From assembly GCF_005848555.1 (NCBI RefSeq), contig NZ_CP040518.1, positions 3,115,501 to 3,179,500 on the forward strand: DNA of 64,000 nucleotides, written 5' to 3'. A program made the position numbers and the translations under genes. Position 1 is the first letter of the stretch; each line of letters opens with the position of its first letter. The notes under the pieces were generated by a model. The model had not been told where the DNA came from and did no database searches. It saw only the letters and a list, made by a program, of their open reading frames with translations. The DNA is from Blautia sp. SC05B48 (lineage in GTDB: Bacteria; Bacillota; Clostridia; Lachnospirales; Lachnospiraceae). This document shows, in pieces, positions 14,873 through 23,019 of the stretch.

Positions 14873-15310
14873 ATGGATAAAAATATATTTAATATCAATA
14901 ATAATGAGCTTTCATATGGTAGAGGATATGTGTATTCCCTGCAGTACCATCTTGTATGGTGTACAAAATACCGGAAAAAGGTTTTAAAGGATGGTATTGA
15001 TGCAGAATGCAAGGAAATGCTCTATGACCTTGCAGAAGAATATAAATTTCAGATCCTGGCAATGGAGGTTATGCCGGATCATATCCATCTGCTTGTAGAT
15101 TGCAGACCACAGTTTTATATCTCTGATATGATCAAGACCATGAAGGGGAACATTGCCCGGCAGATGTTTCTTGCGCATCCGGAACTGAAGAAGGAACTTT
15201 GGGGAGGGCATCTGTGGAATCCATCTTATTGTGCAGTAACGGTAAGTGACAGGAGCAGGGAACAGGTATGTTCTTACATCGAAGGGCAAAAAGAAAAAAC
15301 AGAAACCTGA
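14873..15310 (+). CDS. tnpA: IS200/IS605 family Y1 transposase TnpA
   Basis: The 145-residue protein has YSLQYHLVWCTKYRKKVLK, the HUH motif HIHLLV (after VMPD) and the catalytic tyrosine region NPSYCAVTVSD. These features define the IS200/IS605 single-strand transposase. I take the ATG at 14873, directly after the predicted promoter; an in-frame ATG at 14819 lies upstream of that promoter. The gene ends 42 bp before the tnpB start. All key residues are present. Confidence 0.9.
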   Translation: MDKNIFNINNNELSYGRGYVYSLQYHLVWCTKYRKKVLKDGIDAECKEMLYDLAEEYKFQILAMEVMPDHIHLLVDCRPQFYISDMIKTMKGNIARQMFLAHPELKKELWGGHLWNPSYCAVTVSDRSREQVCSYIEGQKEKTET

Positions 15311-15351
15311 AAGAAGCAGTTTTTAAAAATGTAAGCAGAAAGAGGAAAAAG

Positions 15352-16680
15352 ATGAAGACAGTATCCAGTTATGGCGTAGAACTGCGAAAACAGAATATCC
15401 CGATTCGCCAGACACTGGATATCTATCGCTCTGCGGTCAGCTGTCTGATCGAGATCTATGCCCGGACATGGGATGAACTGGCAGTGATCACGGAACCTAA
15501 AAAACGTTTCAATACTGCAGAACATCTGGTGCATACCACAAAAAAGAATCAGGCAAGGTTTGATTTTGACCTGCGATTTCCAAAGATGCCTTCTTATCTC
15601 AGAAGGGCAGCTATCCAGCATGCCCTGGGAAGCGTATCCTCATATAAGACAAGGCTGGAACTGTGGGAAAAAGTGGATCAGAAAGGCAGCACGCCGAAGC
15701 TGGTGTGTGGTAATCATGCTATGCCGGTATTTTACCGTGATGTGATGTACCGTGAAGATACTGAGGAAAAAGATGGAGCGTACCTGAAACTTTATGACGG
15801 CCACGACTGGAAATGGTTCCGTGTCAGTCTCAGCCATACAGATATGGAATATCTGAGGAAATACTGGGCGGGAAAAAGAGCAGCAGCACCCGTGCTGGAA
15901 AAAAGGCATCGTAAATACTTCCTGCGTTTTTCTTATACAGAAGAGGTGCCGCTTACAAAGACACCTGTAAAAGAACAGGTCATCTGCAGTGTGGATTTAG
16001 GGATCAATACGGATGCAGTCTGTACCATCATGCGGCCAGATGGAACTGTCCTGGGAAGAAAATTTATTGATTTTCCCAGTGAAAAAGACCGGATGTACCG
16101 TGTGCTGGGACGGATAAGCAGGTTCCAGCGGGAACATGGTTCTGTACAGGTGAAAAGCAGATGGGCTTACGCGAAGCGTCTTAACACAGAGCTCGGAAGG
16201 AAGATCGCAGGGGCAGTTACAGGATATGCGGAAGAAAACCACGCGGATGTGATCGTGTTTGAGTATCTGGAAACAAAAGGAAAGATATCCGGGAGAAAGA
16301 AACAGAAGCTGCATCTGTGGAGGAAAAGGGATATCCAGAAAAGATGTGAACATCAGGCGCATAGAAGAGGGATGCGGATATCCAGGATTTGTGCGTGGAA
16401 TACCAGCAGGCTTGCCTGTGATGGATCGGGAACAGTTGTCCGTGATCCAGACAATCACAGTTTATGTACATTCCAGAATGGAAAAAGATATAACTGTGAT
16501 CTTTCGGCGTCCTATAATATTGGAGCAAGATATTTTATACGTGAACTCTTAAAACCCCTTCCGGCAACGGAAAGGTCTTTGCTGGAGGCAAAAGTCCCTT
16601 CAGTAAAGCGTAGGATCTCATGTGTATATGCGGACTTAAGAGAACTATTTTTAGAAATGGAACTTTTAAGCGCTGCATAA
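15352..16680 (+). CDS. tnpB: IS605-type TnpB, RNA-guided nuclease with complete RuvC site
   Basis: From the ATG at 15352 (AGAGG upstream) the protein has 442 residues. The RuvC acids are in place: Asp215 in CSVDLGIN, Glu304 in VIVFEYLE and Asp383 in YNCDLSASYNIGARY. A Cys-containing segment (ACDGSGTV, SLCTFQNGKRYNCD) sits where the zinc ribbon is expected, though it is not a perfect CxxC pair. The protein should be a nuclease guided by an RNA from the element's right end. The frame is open 84 bases further 5' but has no better start. It is a useful reference for the degenerate homologue at 28986, with which it shares the CSV..NTD.AVCT stretch. Confidence 0.87.
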   Translation: MKTVSSYGVELRKQNIPIRQTLDIYRSAVSCLIEIYARTWDELAVITEPKKRFNTAEHLVHTTKKNQARFDFDLRFPKMPSYLRRAAIQHALGSVSSYKTRLELWEKVDQKGSTPKLVCGNHAMPVFYRDVMYREDTEEKDGAYLKLYDGHDWKWFRVSLSHTDMEYLRKYWAGKRAAAPVLEKRHRKYFLRFSYTEEVPLTKTPVKEQVICSVDLGINTDAVCTIMRPDGTVLGRKFIDFPSEKDRMYRVLGRISRFQREHGSVQVKSRWAYAKRLNTELGRKIAGAVTGYAEENHADVIVFEYLETKGKISGRKKQKLHLWRKRDIQKRCEHQAHRRGMRISRICAWNTSRLACDGSGTVVRDPDNHSLCTFQNGKRYNCDLSASYNIGARYFIRELLKPLPATERSLLEAKVPSVKRRISCVYADLRELFLEMELLSAA

Positions 16681-16853
16681 ACACAGGCAGATATACAGTG
16701 GATTACCTGCAGTGTGGGAACCTGCCATATCTGGCATGGAAAAAGCGCATGACTGCGCATATCCTAAGCTACAGGCGTATCCGCCGATATTTAGCCTTGT
16801 CGCTTAAAGCGACTGAGGAGCATGTGACTTTAGTCATGTGAGATCCACAAGCT
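16600..16853 (+). ncRNA. Candidate guide RNA scaffold of the second IS605 element
   Basis: The end of tnpB and the following 170 bases fold into several hairpins (around 16725-16770, 16799-16813 and 16821-16840) and contain no gene. By analogy with known TnpB systems this would be the scaffold, with the guide starting just beyond the right end near ATCCACAAGC. The boundaries are not proven. Confidence 0.35.
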
Positions 16854-16887
16854 CGAACAATCGGTATTTAACGAGGAGGTAATGCTT

Positions 16888-17109
16888 ATGAGTAGAAATA
16901 TAAAAGGTGGTTTTTTAACATTAAGTGGTGTTGTTGGTATTGTAGGAATGATAATAGTGGCAATGCAAAATCCAGCAACTGCATGGGTAACGCCACCTGG
17001 AAGAATGATTATAAGTATTTTAGAAAATGGATTATTGATTCCTACGGTTTTATTCCTTGTTCTTTTTATTTATGGATTGTATATTCTCCTAACGGAGAAA
17101 AACGATTGA
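16888..17109 (+). CDS. Small two-helix membrane protein of unknown function
   Basis: A 73-residue protein with two hydrophobic helices (about residues 9-25, LTLSGVVGIVGMIIVAM, and 44-66, ENGLLIPTVLFLVLFIYGLYIL) joined by a short loop with TPPG. GAGGAGGT lies seven bases before the ATG at 16888, so that start is chosen over the ATG at 16882. No family is recognised. It precedes a methyltransferase by 56 bp in the same direction and may share its transcript. Confidence 0.6.
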   Translation: MSRNIKGGFLTLSGVVGIVGMIIVAMQNPATAWVTPPGRMIISILENGLLIPTVLFLVLFIYGLYILLTEKND

Positions 17110-17165
17110 GCAATACCGGTTTGTCGAATTAAGAAAACCGGTATTTGTGGAGGAGGAATTCTGTA

Positions 17166-17777
17166 ATGATATTTTTTGAAAATACCCGTAAGCCACAAGG
17201 CTTCGGCGGAAAATTGATGACGAAGATGATGAACAGCGGTCACGCCAAATTATCGCAATGGGGATTCTCAAATATCTCCGCGAAGTCTGATGCTGAAGTT
17301 CTGGACGTCGGCTGTGGCGGCGGAGCAAATATTGCGGTCTGGCTTGATAGATGTAGAAATGGCTACGTGACAGGAATGGATTATTCTGAGGTTAGTGTGG
17401 CAGAATCTCAAAAATTGAACGCCCTCGCCATTAAACAAGGGAAATGTAATGTAGTTCAAGGAGATGTATCTGCCATACCCTTTTCTGACGCGACTTTTGA
17501 TTATGTTTCTGCCTTCGAAACAGTTTACTTTTGGCCAGGATTAGTAAAATGCTTTTCCGAGGTCAACCGTGTGCTGAAAAGCGAAGGCATATTCCTGATT
17601 TGTAACGAGAGTGACGGAACGAATGCCGCAGATGAAAAATGGACAAAGATGATCAATGGTATGAAGATTTACACATCTAAACAACTTGTTGCTGCTTTGA
17701 AAGAAGCGGGTTTTACAGAGATCAAAACGTATTCAAATGCAAAAAATCATTGGATAAGTATTGTTGCAACGAAATAG
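17166..17777 (+). CDS. Class I SAM-dependent methyltransferase
   Basis: This 203-residue protein has the SAM-binding motif I VLDVGCGGGANIAVW, motif II around GMDYSEVSV, and the motif NVVQGDVSAIPFSDATFDYVSAFETVYFW typical of Methyltransf_11 small-molecule methyltransferases. The N-terminus (FFENTRKPQGFGGKLMTKMMNSGHAKLSQWG) matches a widespread group of Firmicute methyltransferases of unknown substrate. GGAGGAGG precedes the ATG at 17166. It belongs to the accessory zone between the IS element and the crcB debris. Confidence 0.85.
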   Translation: MIFFENTRKPQGFGGKLMTKMMNSGHAKLSQWGFSNISAKSDAEVLDVGCGGGANIAVWLDRCRNGYVTGMDYSEVSVAESQKLNALAIKQGKCNVVQGDVSAIPFSDATFDYVSAFETVYFWPGLVKCFSEVNRVLKSEGIFLICNESDGTNAADEKWTKMINGMKIYTSKQLVAALKEAGFTEIKTYSNAKNHWISIVATK

Positions 17778-17888
17778 CCAAATTCCAGTTTTTCGGAAAT
17801 GTTAGTGCCAGGCACCATAAACTCATGGCATCGCATATTATAAAAAGGACTGCAGGGTTGTGGTTGGAGAGTAGAAAGGAACAGTCGA

Positions 17889-18215
17889 ATGATTATTGAC
17901 GGAAACGAAACAGAAAAACATGCAATGCAGGAATTTCATAAAGGTAACCGTGCGGAGGGGCTTCGGATTCAGGAAGAATTTGCCAGTGCGTTTCGGACAG
18001 AATATGCAGACAAAGATCACTGCCCATGTCAGAAAGCCTGCCGTTATCATGGCAACTGTAAAGAATGTGTTGCCATTCACCGGGCACATCAGGAGCATGT
18101 ACCGAACTGCATGCGTCCGATGATCAATGCCAAATTGCGCATCCTTTCAGAACTGACAGAGCATACGATCGCCAATGAGATCGAACCGCCAAAAGAAATC
18201 CTGCGGAAAAGGTAA
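17889..18215 (+). CDS. Cys/His-rich small protein of unknown function
   Basis: A 108-residue protein with an N-terminal helical part and a central metal-binding-like cluster CPCQKACRYHGNCKECVAIHRAHQEHVPNC, giving seven cysteines and several histidines within about 35 residues. A ribosome binding site AAAGGA lies eight bases before the ATG. I do not recognise a named family; the spacing looks like a zinc or iron-sulfur binding motif. It lies alone between the methyltransferase and a stretch of gene debris. Confidence 0.65.
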   Translation: MIIDGNETEKHAMQEFHKGNRAEGLRIQEEFASAFRTEYADKDHCPCQKACRYHGNCKECVAIHRAHQEHVPNCMRPMINAKLRILSELTEHTIANEIEPPKEILRKR

Positions 18216-18230
18216 GGAGCATAAAAACGT

Positions 18231-18340
18231 ATGATTAATTGCATAATTGTAGGTCTTGGTGGTTTTTTAGGCGCGTGCTGCGCTATCTGATCGGGTTGCT
18301 TCCGCAGAAGAGACGGGCAAGGACAGAAAAGAGGTATTGA
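18231..18340 (+). pseudogene. Fluoride channel CrcB/FluC fragment with frameshift
   Basis: The ATG at 18231, with AGGAG upstream, opens MINCIIVGLGGFLGA. One frame change near 18274 is needed to continue VLRYLIGLLPQK, the expected CrcB/FluC N-terminus (GG.LG...RY). The frame ends at 18340, far short of the usual 120 or so residues. It is a dead fragment. Confidence 0.6.
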
Positions 18341-18717
18341 CAGATTTTCTATGTTCAAAGACAGGAAAAGCACTGTATGATGAGAAAACAAAGCTGTGGT
18401 GTAATGGTCCGGCATATATAGCTGAATTGTATAGGGAAGAATTAAAAAAAACAGGATATCATATTTGAAATGAATGCATATCCGGATGGTGTTGAATATT
18501 GGAACACAGAGAACGTTCCCACCGGCTGAACAGTAAAATCGTTATCTCAGAACCGCAGGAGAAAGACGGAACAGAAAATTACCGCCGTACTCCTGAAACG
18601 GTCACAATGGAAATTCATCTCGAGCCAGTATTTTCTCATAAAAGACATAAAACAGTTGATATCCGGTTATGAGCAAGCAACGAAGCGGATCGGATCGCAA
18701 ATATCCGCCTGACTTAG
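18341..18717 (+). other. Degraded coding debris, no intact gene
   Basis: Short open stretches in shifting frames are visible, for example KEVLTDFLCSKTGKALYDEK then AYIAELYREELKKTG ending at 18468, and YRRTPETVTMEIHLEPVF ending near 18672. Each looks like protein sequence but none has a start, a ribosome binding site and a sensible length together. I could not assign them to a family. Together with the crcB piece they mark a decayed region before the symporter gene. Confidence 0.45.
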
Positions 18718-18725
18718 CTCCGAAC

Positions 18726-19946
18726 TTACAATTCTACGTCAAGTTGCTGCTCCTCAATATGATGGCGCTTTGCATAGCCGGTGAGCATCAGTGTCAGCGC
18801 ACCGTCGCCGGTCACGTTGCATGCAGTTCCGAAGCTGTCCTGCAGTGCAAAGATGGTAAGCATCAGTGCAGTGCCGGAGCTGTCGAATTTCAGTATTCCG
18901 GTGATGATACCAAGGGATGCCATGACGGTTCCGCCGGGAACGCCGGGAGCTCCGATGGCAAAGATACCCAGAAGAAGGCAGAACAGAACCATGGTACCCG
19001 GTGTGGGAACGGAGCCGTACAGGATCTTTGAAATCGCCATACAGAAGAAAACCTCTGTCAGGACGGAACCACAGAGATGGATGTTTGCAAAAAGAGGGAT
19101 CCCGAAGCTGACAAGATCCTTGCGGAGCGGTTTGGCTTTGGAGGCACACTGCAGTGCAACGGCCAGTGTGGCAGCAGAGGACATGGTCCCTACGGCAGTC
19201 AGATAGGCAGGACCATAATGGCGGACAACCTCCAGAGGATTTTCTCCGGAATAGATTCCTGCAAGGATGTAAAGAAGAGCCATCCAGATAAAATGCCCGG
19301 CAAGCACCAGTACGATGATCTTCAGAAAAACAGGCAGCTGTCTGGTGATGGTTCCCTCGTAGGCAAGGCTGCAGAAGGTAGTGCCGATGAACAGCGGAAG
19401 AATGGGGATGATGATCCGTGCAACCAGAGAAAGAACGATCTTCTGAAATTCATCCAGAAGTCCTGTGATCAGCTTCGCTTTTGTCCAGGTGGCGGCAAGG
19501 CCCAGCATCATTGCAAACACAAGAGCACTCATAACGGACATGATCTGCGGGATCTCCAGTTCAAAGATCACCTCCGGCAGCTGCTTCAGTCCTGCAGCAT
19601 AGGAATGGATGGACAGATGTGGAATGATCAGAAAGCCGGAGGCTGTAGAAAAAAGCGCTGCGCCAACAGAGGAGCCGTAAGCGAGGACAACCGCAACTCC
19701 CAGCATCAGCGAAGCATTTTTGCCAAGCCGGGTAATGGACGGAGCGATAAATCCCAGCACGATCAGCGGTACGCAGAAGGTAATGATCTGGCCCAGAATG
19801 TACTTGATAGTAACTGTGATATTGAGAACTGCCATGGAGATTCCGTTGGTGCTGTACCGGTTCAGGATAAGCCCGGCCATGATCCCCAGGATCACAGCAA
19901 CCAGCAGCTTAAATGGCAGACTGTTGAAAAAAGATGTTTTTTTCAT
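18726..19946 (-). CDS. Dicarboxylate/amino acid:cation symporter (DAACS family)
   Basis: A 406-residue membrane protein starting KKTSFFNSLPFKLLVAVILGIMAGLILNR and containing ILGQIITFCVPLIVLGFIAPSI. The C-terminal part holds the conserved hairpin and substrate region (TMSSAATLAVALQCA, GAPGVPGGTVMASLGIITGIL, DSFGTACNVTGDGALTLMLTGY). These correspond to the GltPh-like fold with HP1, HP2 and the NVTGD variant of the TM8 motif. It should import a dicarboxylate or amino acid with sodium or protons. It is transcribed divergently from the cysteine desulfurase gene across 80 bp. Confidence 0.88.
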   Translation of the reverse strand: MKKTSFFNSLPFKLLVAVILGIMAGLILNRYSTNGISMAVLNITVTIKYILGQIITFCVPLIVLGFIAPSITRLGKNASLMLGVAVVLAYGSSVGAALFSTASGFLIIPHLSIHSYAAGLKQLPEVIFELEIPQIMSVMSALVFAMMLGLAATWTKAKLITGLLDEFQKIVLSLVARIIIPILPLFIGTTFCSLAYEGTITRQLPVFLKIIVLVLAGHFIWMALLYILAGIYSGENPLEVVRHYGPAYLTAVGTMSSAATLAVALQCASKAKPLRKDLVSFGIPLFANIHLCGSVLTEVFFCMAISKILYGSVPTPGTMVLFCLLLGIFAIGAPGVPGGTVMASLGIITGILKFDSSGTALMLTIFALQDSFGTACNVTGDGALTLMLTGYAKRHHIEEQQLDVEL

Positions 19947-20026
19947 TGGAAAACCTCCTCGGATAGTATAAAATAAAGCCAGAGTTTATTATAAAGGTAT
20001 TTGATAAAAATCACAAGGAGAATGAA

Positions 20027-21172
20027 ATGATTTATCTGGATAACGCGGCTACAAGCTTTCATAAGCCGGACTGTGTGCCTCGTGCTGTGGTGGAAGCCAT
20101 GCAGCATGCAGGAAACAGCGGAAGAGGCAGCAGCGGAGAAGCAATGGCAGCCTCAAGGCTTATTTTTAATACAAGATGCCAGATTGCAGAGATGTTTGAC
20201 ATATGGGGACCGGAATGTGTGGCCTTTACATCCAATGACACGGAAGCGCTCAATATCGCCCTGCAGGGAACACTTCATCCGGAGGAAGAAACTATCCATG
20301 CGATCTGTACGGAGATGGATCACAACAGTGTGCTCCGTCCACTGTACCGCCTGGAAAAAAACGGCATGAAGCTTACGATCCTGCCGGCAGACCGCAAGGG
20401 ACGGATCTCCCTTACGGAGCTTGAAGCAGCCATCCGTCCGGAGACGAAGGTGATCGTCTGTACCCACGCTTCCAATCTGACAGGAAATCTCAATGATATC
20501 TACGCCATCGGTGAGATCGCACAGAAGCACCAGAAGCTTTTTATTGTGGATGCTGCTCAGACAGCAGGAGTATTTCCGATTTCCATGAAAAAAGATCATA
20601 TAGATATTCTTTGCTTTTCCGGACATAAGGGCCTTATGGGACCTCAGGGCACAGGAGCCATCTGTGTTCGGCCGGGGGTAGCTGTGGAGCCTCTGAAGGT
20701 AGGCGGAAGCGGCGTCCTCACCTTTCAGAGGGAGCATCCGCAGGATATGCCGGAGGCACTGGAGGCCGGAACCCTGAATAGCCACGGGATCGCAGGCCTT
20801 GGCGCAGCAATCAGCTGGATCAGGGAAACCGGGACAGAACAGATCCGAAAAAGAGAGCAGCAGCTGATGTGGCGTTTTTATGACCAGGTAAAGGAAATTC
20901 CGGGAGTCACCCTGTACGGAGATTTTTCCGGAGAAGAACGCTCCCCTGTGGTGACTCTGAATATTGCAGGGATGGACTCGGCAGAAGTGGCCATGATCCT
21001 TGATGAAGAGTACGGGATCAGTGTAAGAGCCGGCGGCCACTGTGCACCGCTGATGCATAAAGCACTTGGAACCGAAAAAACAGGAGCCGTCCGCTTCAGC
21101 TTTTCTTATTTTAATACGGAAGAAGAGGTGGATGTGGCTGCCAGAGCGGTAAAAGAGCTTGCCCTGGAATAA
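20027..21172 (+). CDS. Cysteine desulfurase-like aminotransferase class V (EF2568 family)
   Basis: A 381-residue PLP enzyme that begins MIYLDNAATSFHKPD. The PLP lysine is in DILCFSGHKGLMGPQGTGA and the reactive Cys in VRAGGHCAPLMHKALGT. This matches the EF2568-type cysteine desulfurase family found in selenium-dependent molybdenum hydroxylase clusters, where it may supply sulfur or selenium. It is followed after 32 bp by an XdhC-type maturation factor, which agrees with that role. AAGGAG lies before the ATG. Confidence 0.85.
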   Translation: MIYLDNAATSFHKPDCVPRAVVEAMQHAGNSGRGSSGEAMAASRLIFNTRCQIAEMFDIWGPECVAFTSNDTEALNIALQGTLHPEEETIHAICTEMDHNSVLRPLYRLEKNGMKLTILPADRKGRISLTELEAAIRPETKVIVCTHASNLTGNLNDIYAIGEIAQKHQKLFIVDAAQTAGVFPISMKKDHIDILCFSGHKGLMGPQGTGAICVRPGVAVEPLKVGGSGVLTFQREHPQDMPEALEAGTLNSHGIAGLGAAISWIRETGTEQIRKREQQLMWRFYDQVKEIPGVTLYGDFSGEERSPVVTLNIAGMDSAEVAMILDEEYGISVRAGGHCAPLMHKALGTEKTGAVRFSFSYFNTEEEVDVAARAVKELALE

Positions 21173-21204
21173 GCGGCGAAAGACGGACAGAAAGGACACA
21201 AGAC

Positions 21205-22209
21205 ATGTATCAGACAATATATGATGTGGTAGAAAAAAGAGGGCGTGTAAAAACAGGAATCCTTCTGAACGGAAAGGATGCCGGGCTGAAATATCTTTCG
21301 GAAGAAGGCGGCTTTTTTTATCCGGAGGGAGCAGAAAGAAATAAAGAAGCAGAAGAATTCCTGAAGGCTTCCGTGGAAGCAGCCGTGGAAACCGGCGTTG
21401 TGAAAAACGGAGATAGGGAGATATTTGTGGAAACCTACGAGAAGAATCCCAGGCTGATCATACTGGGTGGCGGCCATGTTTCTCTTCCGGTAGCAGAGAT
21501 TGGCAGGATGCTGGGCTTTCATGTAACAGTCATGGATGACCGGGAGGAATTTGTGACGGAGGAAAGATTTCCCATGGCAGATGAGAGGATCTTTGGAGAG
21601 TTTGATACCCTGTCCGACAGGATTCCTCCCTATGAAAATGCCTACTATGTAGTGGTGACACGAGGCCATCTGGGAGATTCCGCCTGTGCAAGAGCGATCC
21701 TTAAGAGACCCTTTGCATATTTCGGAATGATCGGAAGCAGGACAAAGGTGCGGATCACCAGGGAAAAGCTCCTAAAAGAGGGCTTTACGGAGGAACAGCT
21801 GGATCAGATCCATGCCCCCATCGGACTTCCCATCGGAGGACAGATGCCGGCTGAGATCGCCGTGAGCATCATGGCAGAGATCGTGCAGGAAAAGAACCGG
21901 CATTTCCGCACCTACTGTGATGAGGAGGTGGAGGCAGCAGTACGCCGCAGGACACCGGGAACCATGGTCACGATCATCGAGAAGAAGGGCTCCTCACCAA
22001 GAGGAACTGGGAGCAAGATGTTCGTATTCCGGGACGGAAGCACGGCAGGAAGCATCGGCGGCGGAAAAGTGGAGTTTGAAGCCGGAAAACACGCAGTAAA
22101 TATCCGAAATACGGAAACAAAGGTTTACGAGCTGGGACAGGGGGCAGGAGATCTGGGAATGATCTGCGGCGGAACTGTCCGGGTGCTTTTTGAGCCGGTA
22201 AATATGTGA
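21205..22209 (+). CDS. XdhC/CoxI family molybdenum hydroxylase maturation factor, unusual domain order
   Basis: The 334-residue protein contains a Rossmann domain typical of XdhC C-termini (RLIILGGGHVSLPVAEIGRMLGFHVTVMDD, from about residue 83) followed by a CoxI/XdhC N-terminal-type domain (GTMVTIIEKKGSSPRGTGSK, GSIGGGKVE, LGMICGGTVRVLFEP) at residues 235-334. Normally the CoxI domain comes first. The first 80 residues may be a degenerate CoxI copy, as they also end with a EIFVETY strand. XdhC proteins insert the sulfurated cofactor into xanthine dehydrogenase-type enzymes. It is the downstream neighbour of the EF2568-type desulfurase. Confidence 0.83.
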   Translation: MYQTIYDVVEKRGRVKTGILLNGKDAGLKYLSEEGGFFYPEGAERNKEAEEFLKASVEAAVETGVVKNGDREIFVETYEKNPRLIILGGGHVSLPVAEIGRMLGFHVTVMDDREEFVTEERFPMADERIFGEFDTLSDRIPPYENAYYVVVTRGHLGDSACARAILKRPFAYFGMIGSRTKVRITREKLLKEGFTEEQLDQIHAPIGLPIGGQMPAEIAVSIMAEIVQEKNRHFRTYCDEEVEAAVRRRTPGTMVTIIEKKGSSPRGTGSKMFVFRDGSTAGSIGGGKVEFEAGKHAVNIRNTETKVYELGQGAGDLGMICGGTVRVLFEPVNM

Positions 22210-22299
22210 AAGAACCGGCCAGGACTTGCATAATATTGCAGAATCGTGTATATTGGACGCAGAGAATTTTTACCGGCGTATAAGGAGGAATCAGATAAA

Positions 22300-22827
22300 A
22301 TGAAGAAAAAATGTATTATGGCTTTGATAATAGGCGCGGCTTTCCTTGCACAGGGCTGTGGATATGAGGAAGGAACCGATGCAGTGGTAACAGTAGTAGA
22401 TTCCACACCGACGCCGGAGCCCACAGAGAAGCCGAAGGCAACTGCAACACCTACACCGAAGGCAGCAGCAGATTCCACAGCAGACGGAGCAGCAGCGGCG
22501 GCAGACTCCACCACAGCTGGGGCAGCAGATCCCGCAGCACAGACAGCAGCTACGGAGCAGACCCCAAGCGGCATCAACGTACAGGCTCAGGATGCCACCT
22601 ACTATGCAGTGGAGGGTGTGAATTTACGTTCTGACGCCAATGCAGAGGCAGAGTTTGTGGCAGGTGTCCTTTCCGGAGAATCCCTGAAGTGTACCGGTGT
22701 CTGTGACAATGGATGGATCCGTGTGGATTATAATGGCCAGACCTGCTACGCATCCGGCGATTACGTCAGCACAACCCCGCCGGTAGGAGCAGTGGCAGCA
22801 GATACTACCGCAGAAGCAGCACAGTAG
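22300..22827 (+). CDS. SH3-domain lipoprotein
   Basis: From the ATG at 22300 (AAGGAGG upstream) the protein has 175 residues. A signal peptide MKKKCIMALIIGAAFLAQGC ends in a plausible lipobox Cys. A long Ala/Thr/Pro-rich linker follows (about residues 30-95), then an SH3b-type domain (YYAVEGVNLRSDANAEAEFVAG through CYASGDYV). Such proteins are anchored on the outer face of the membrane, and SH3b domains often touch cell wall. A low-complexity Ala-rich tail closes it. A terminator follows at 22909. Confidence 0.78.
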   Translation: MKKKCIMALIIGAAFLAQGCGYEEGTDAVVTVVDSTPTPEPTEKPKATATPTPKAAADSTADGAAAAADSTTAGAADPAAQTAATEQTPSGINVQAQDATYYAVEGVNLRSDANAEAEFVAGVLSGESLKCTGVCDNGWIRVDYNGQTCYASGDYVSTTPPVGAVAADTTAEAAQ

Positions 22828-22908
22828 AGCACAGACTACAGGCTTTTGACCAGATCAGGGAAATCCTGATCCTGCTTTAATTGCAGATATCTCCTTGATA
22901 TAATAAAA

Positions 22909-22962
22909 AACAGGCAGCTGTATTCGATGAAATACATCGATACAGGCAGCCTGTTTTTTTGT
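22909..22962 (+). terminator. Intrinsic terminator
   Basis: AAACAGGCAGCTGTAT pairs with ATACAGGCAGCCTGTTT (about 22909-22956) around an inner GATG/CATC stem, followed by a T run. It lies between the convergent SH3 lipoprotein and luxS genes and may serve both. Confidence 0.75.
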
Positions 22963-23019
22963 TTCGGCATATAGTCCGTTCAGAACACAAGGATCATGCC
23001 AGCGGATCGTACCCGCAGA

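Larger units (their letters stand above)
14821..16855 (+). mobile_element. Second IS200/IS605-family insertion sequence (tnpA, tnpB)
   Basis: A Y1 transposase gene and a canonical TnpB gene lie in the same orientation. The right end is inferred from the hairpins GTCGCTTAAAGCGAC (16799-16813) and CATGTGACTTTAGTCATGTG (16821-16840); the latter type is typical close to the right end of IS605-like elements. The left end must lie between the HxlR terminator and the tnpA promoter. It is clearly a different lineage from the element at 3640, since the TnpB proteins align poorly. Confidence 0.75.

Noticed and set aside
18341-18717. An intact gene in the stretch upstream of the symporter
   Set aside because: Protein-like stretches change frame several times and lack starts; the region is better read as debris.
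18669-19976. Open frames on the plus strand opposite the symporter gene
   Set aside because: They mirror a clear DAACS transporter on the minus strand and have no family signature or ribosome binding site.
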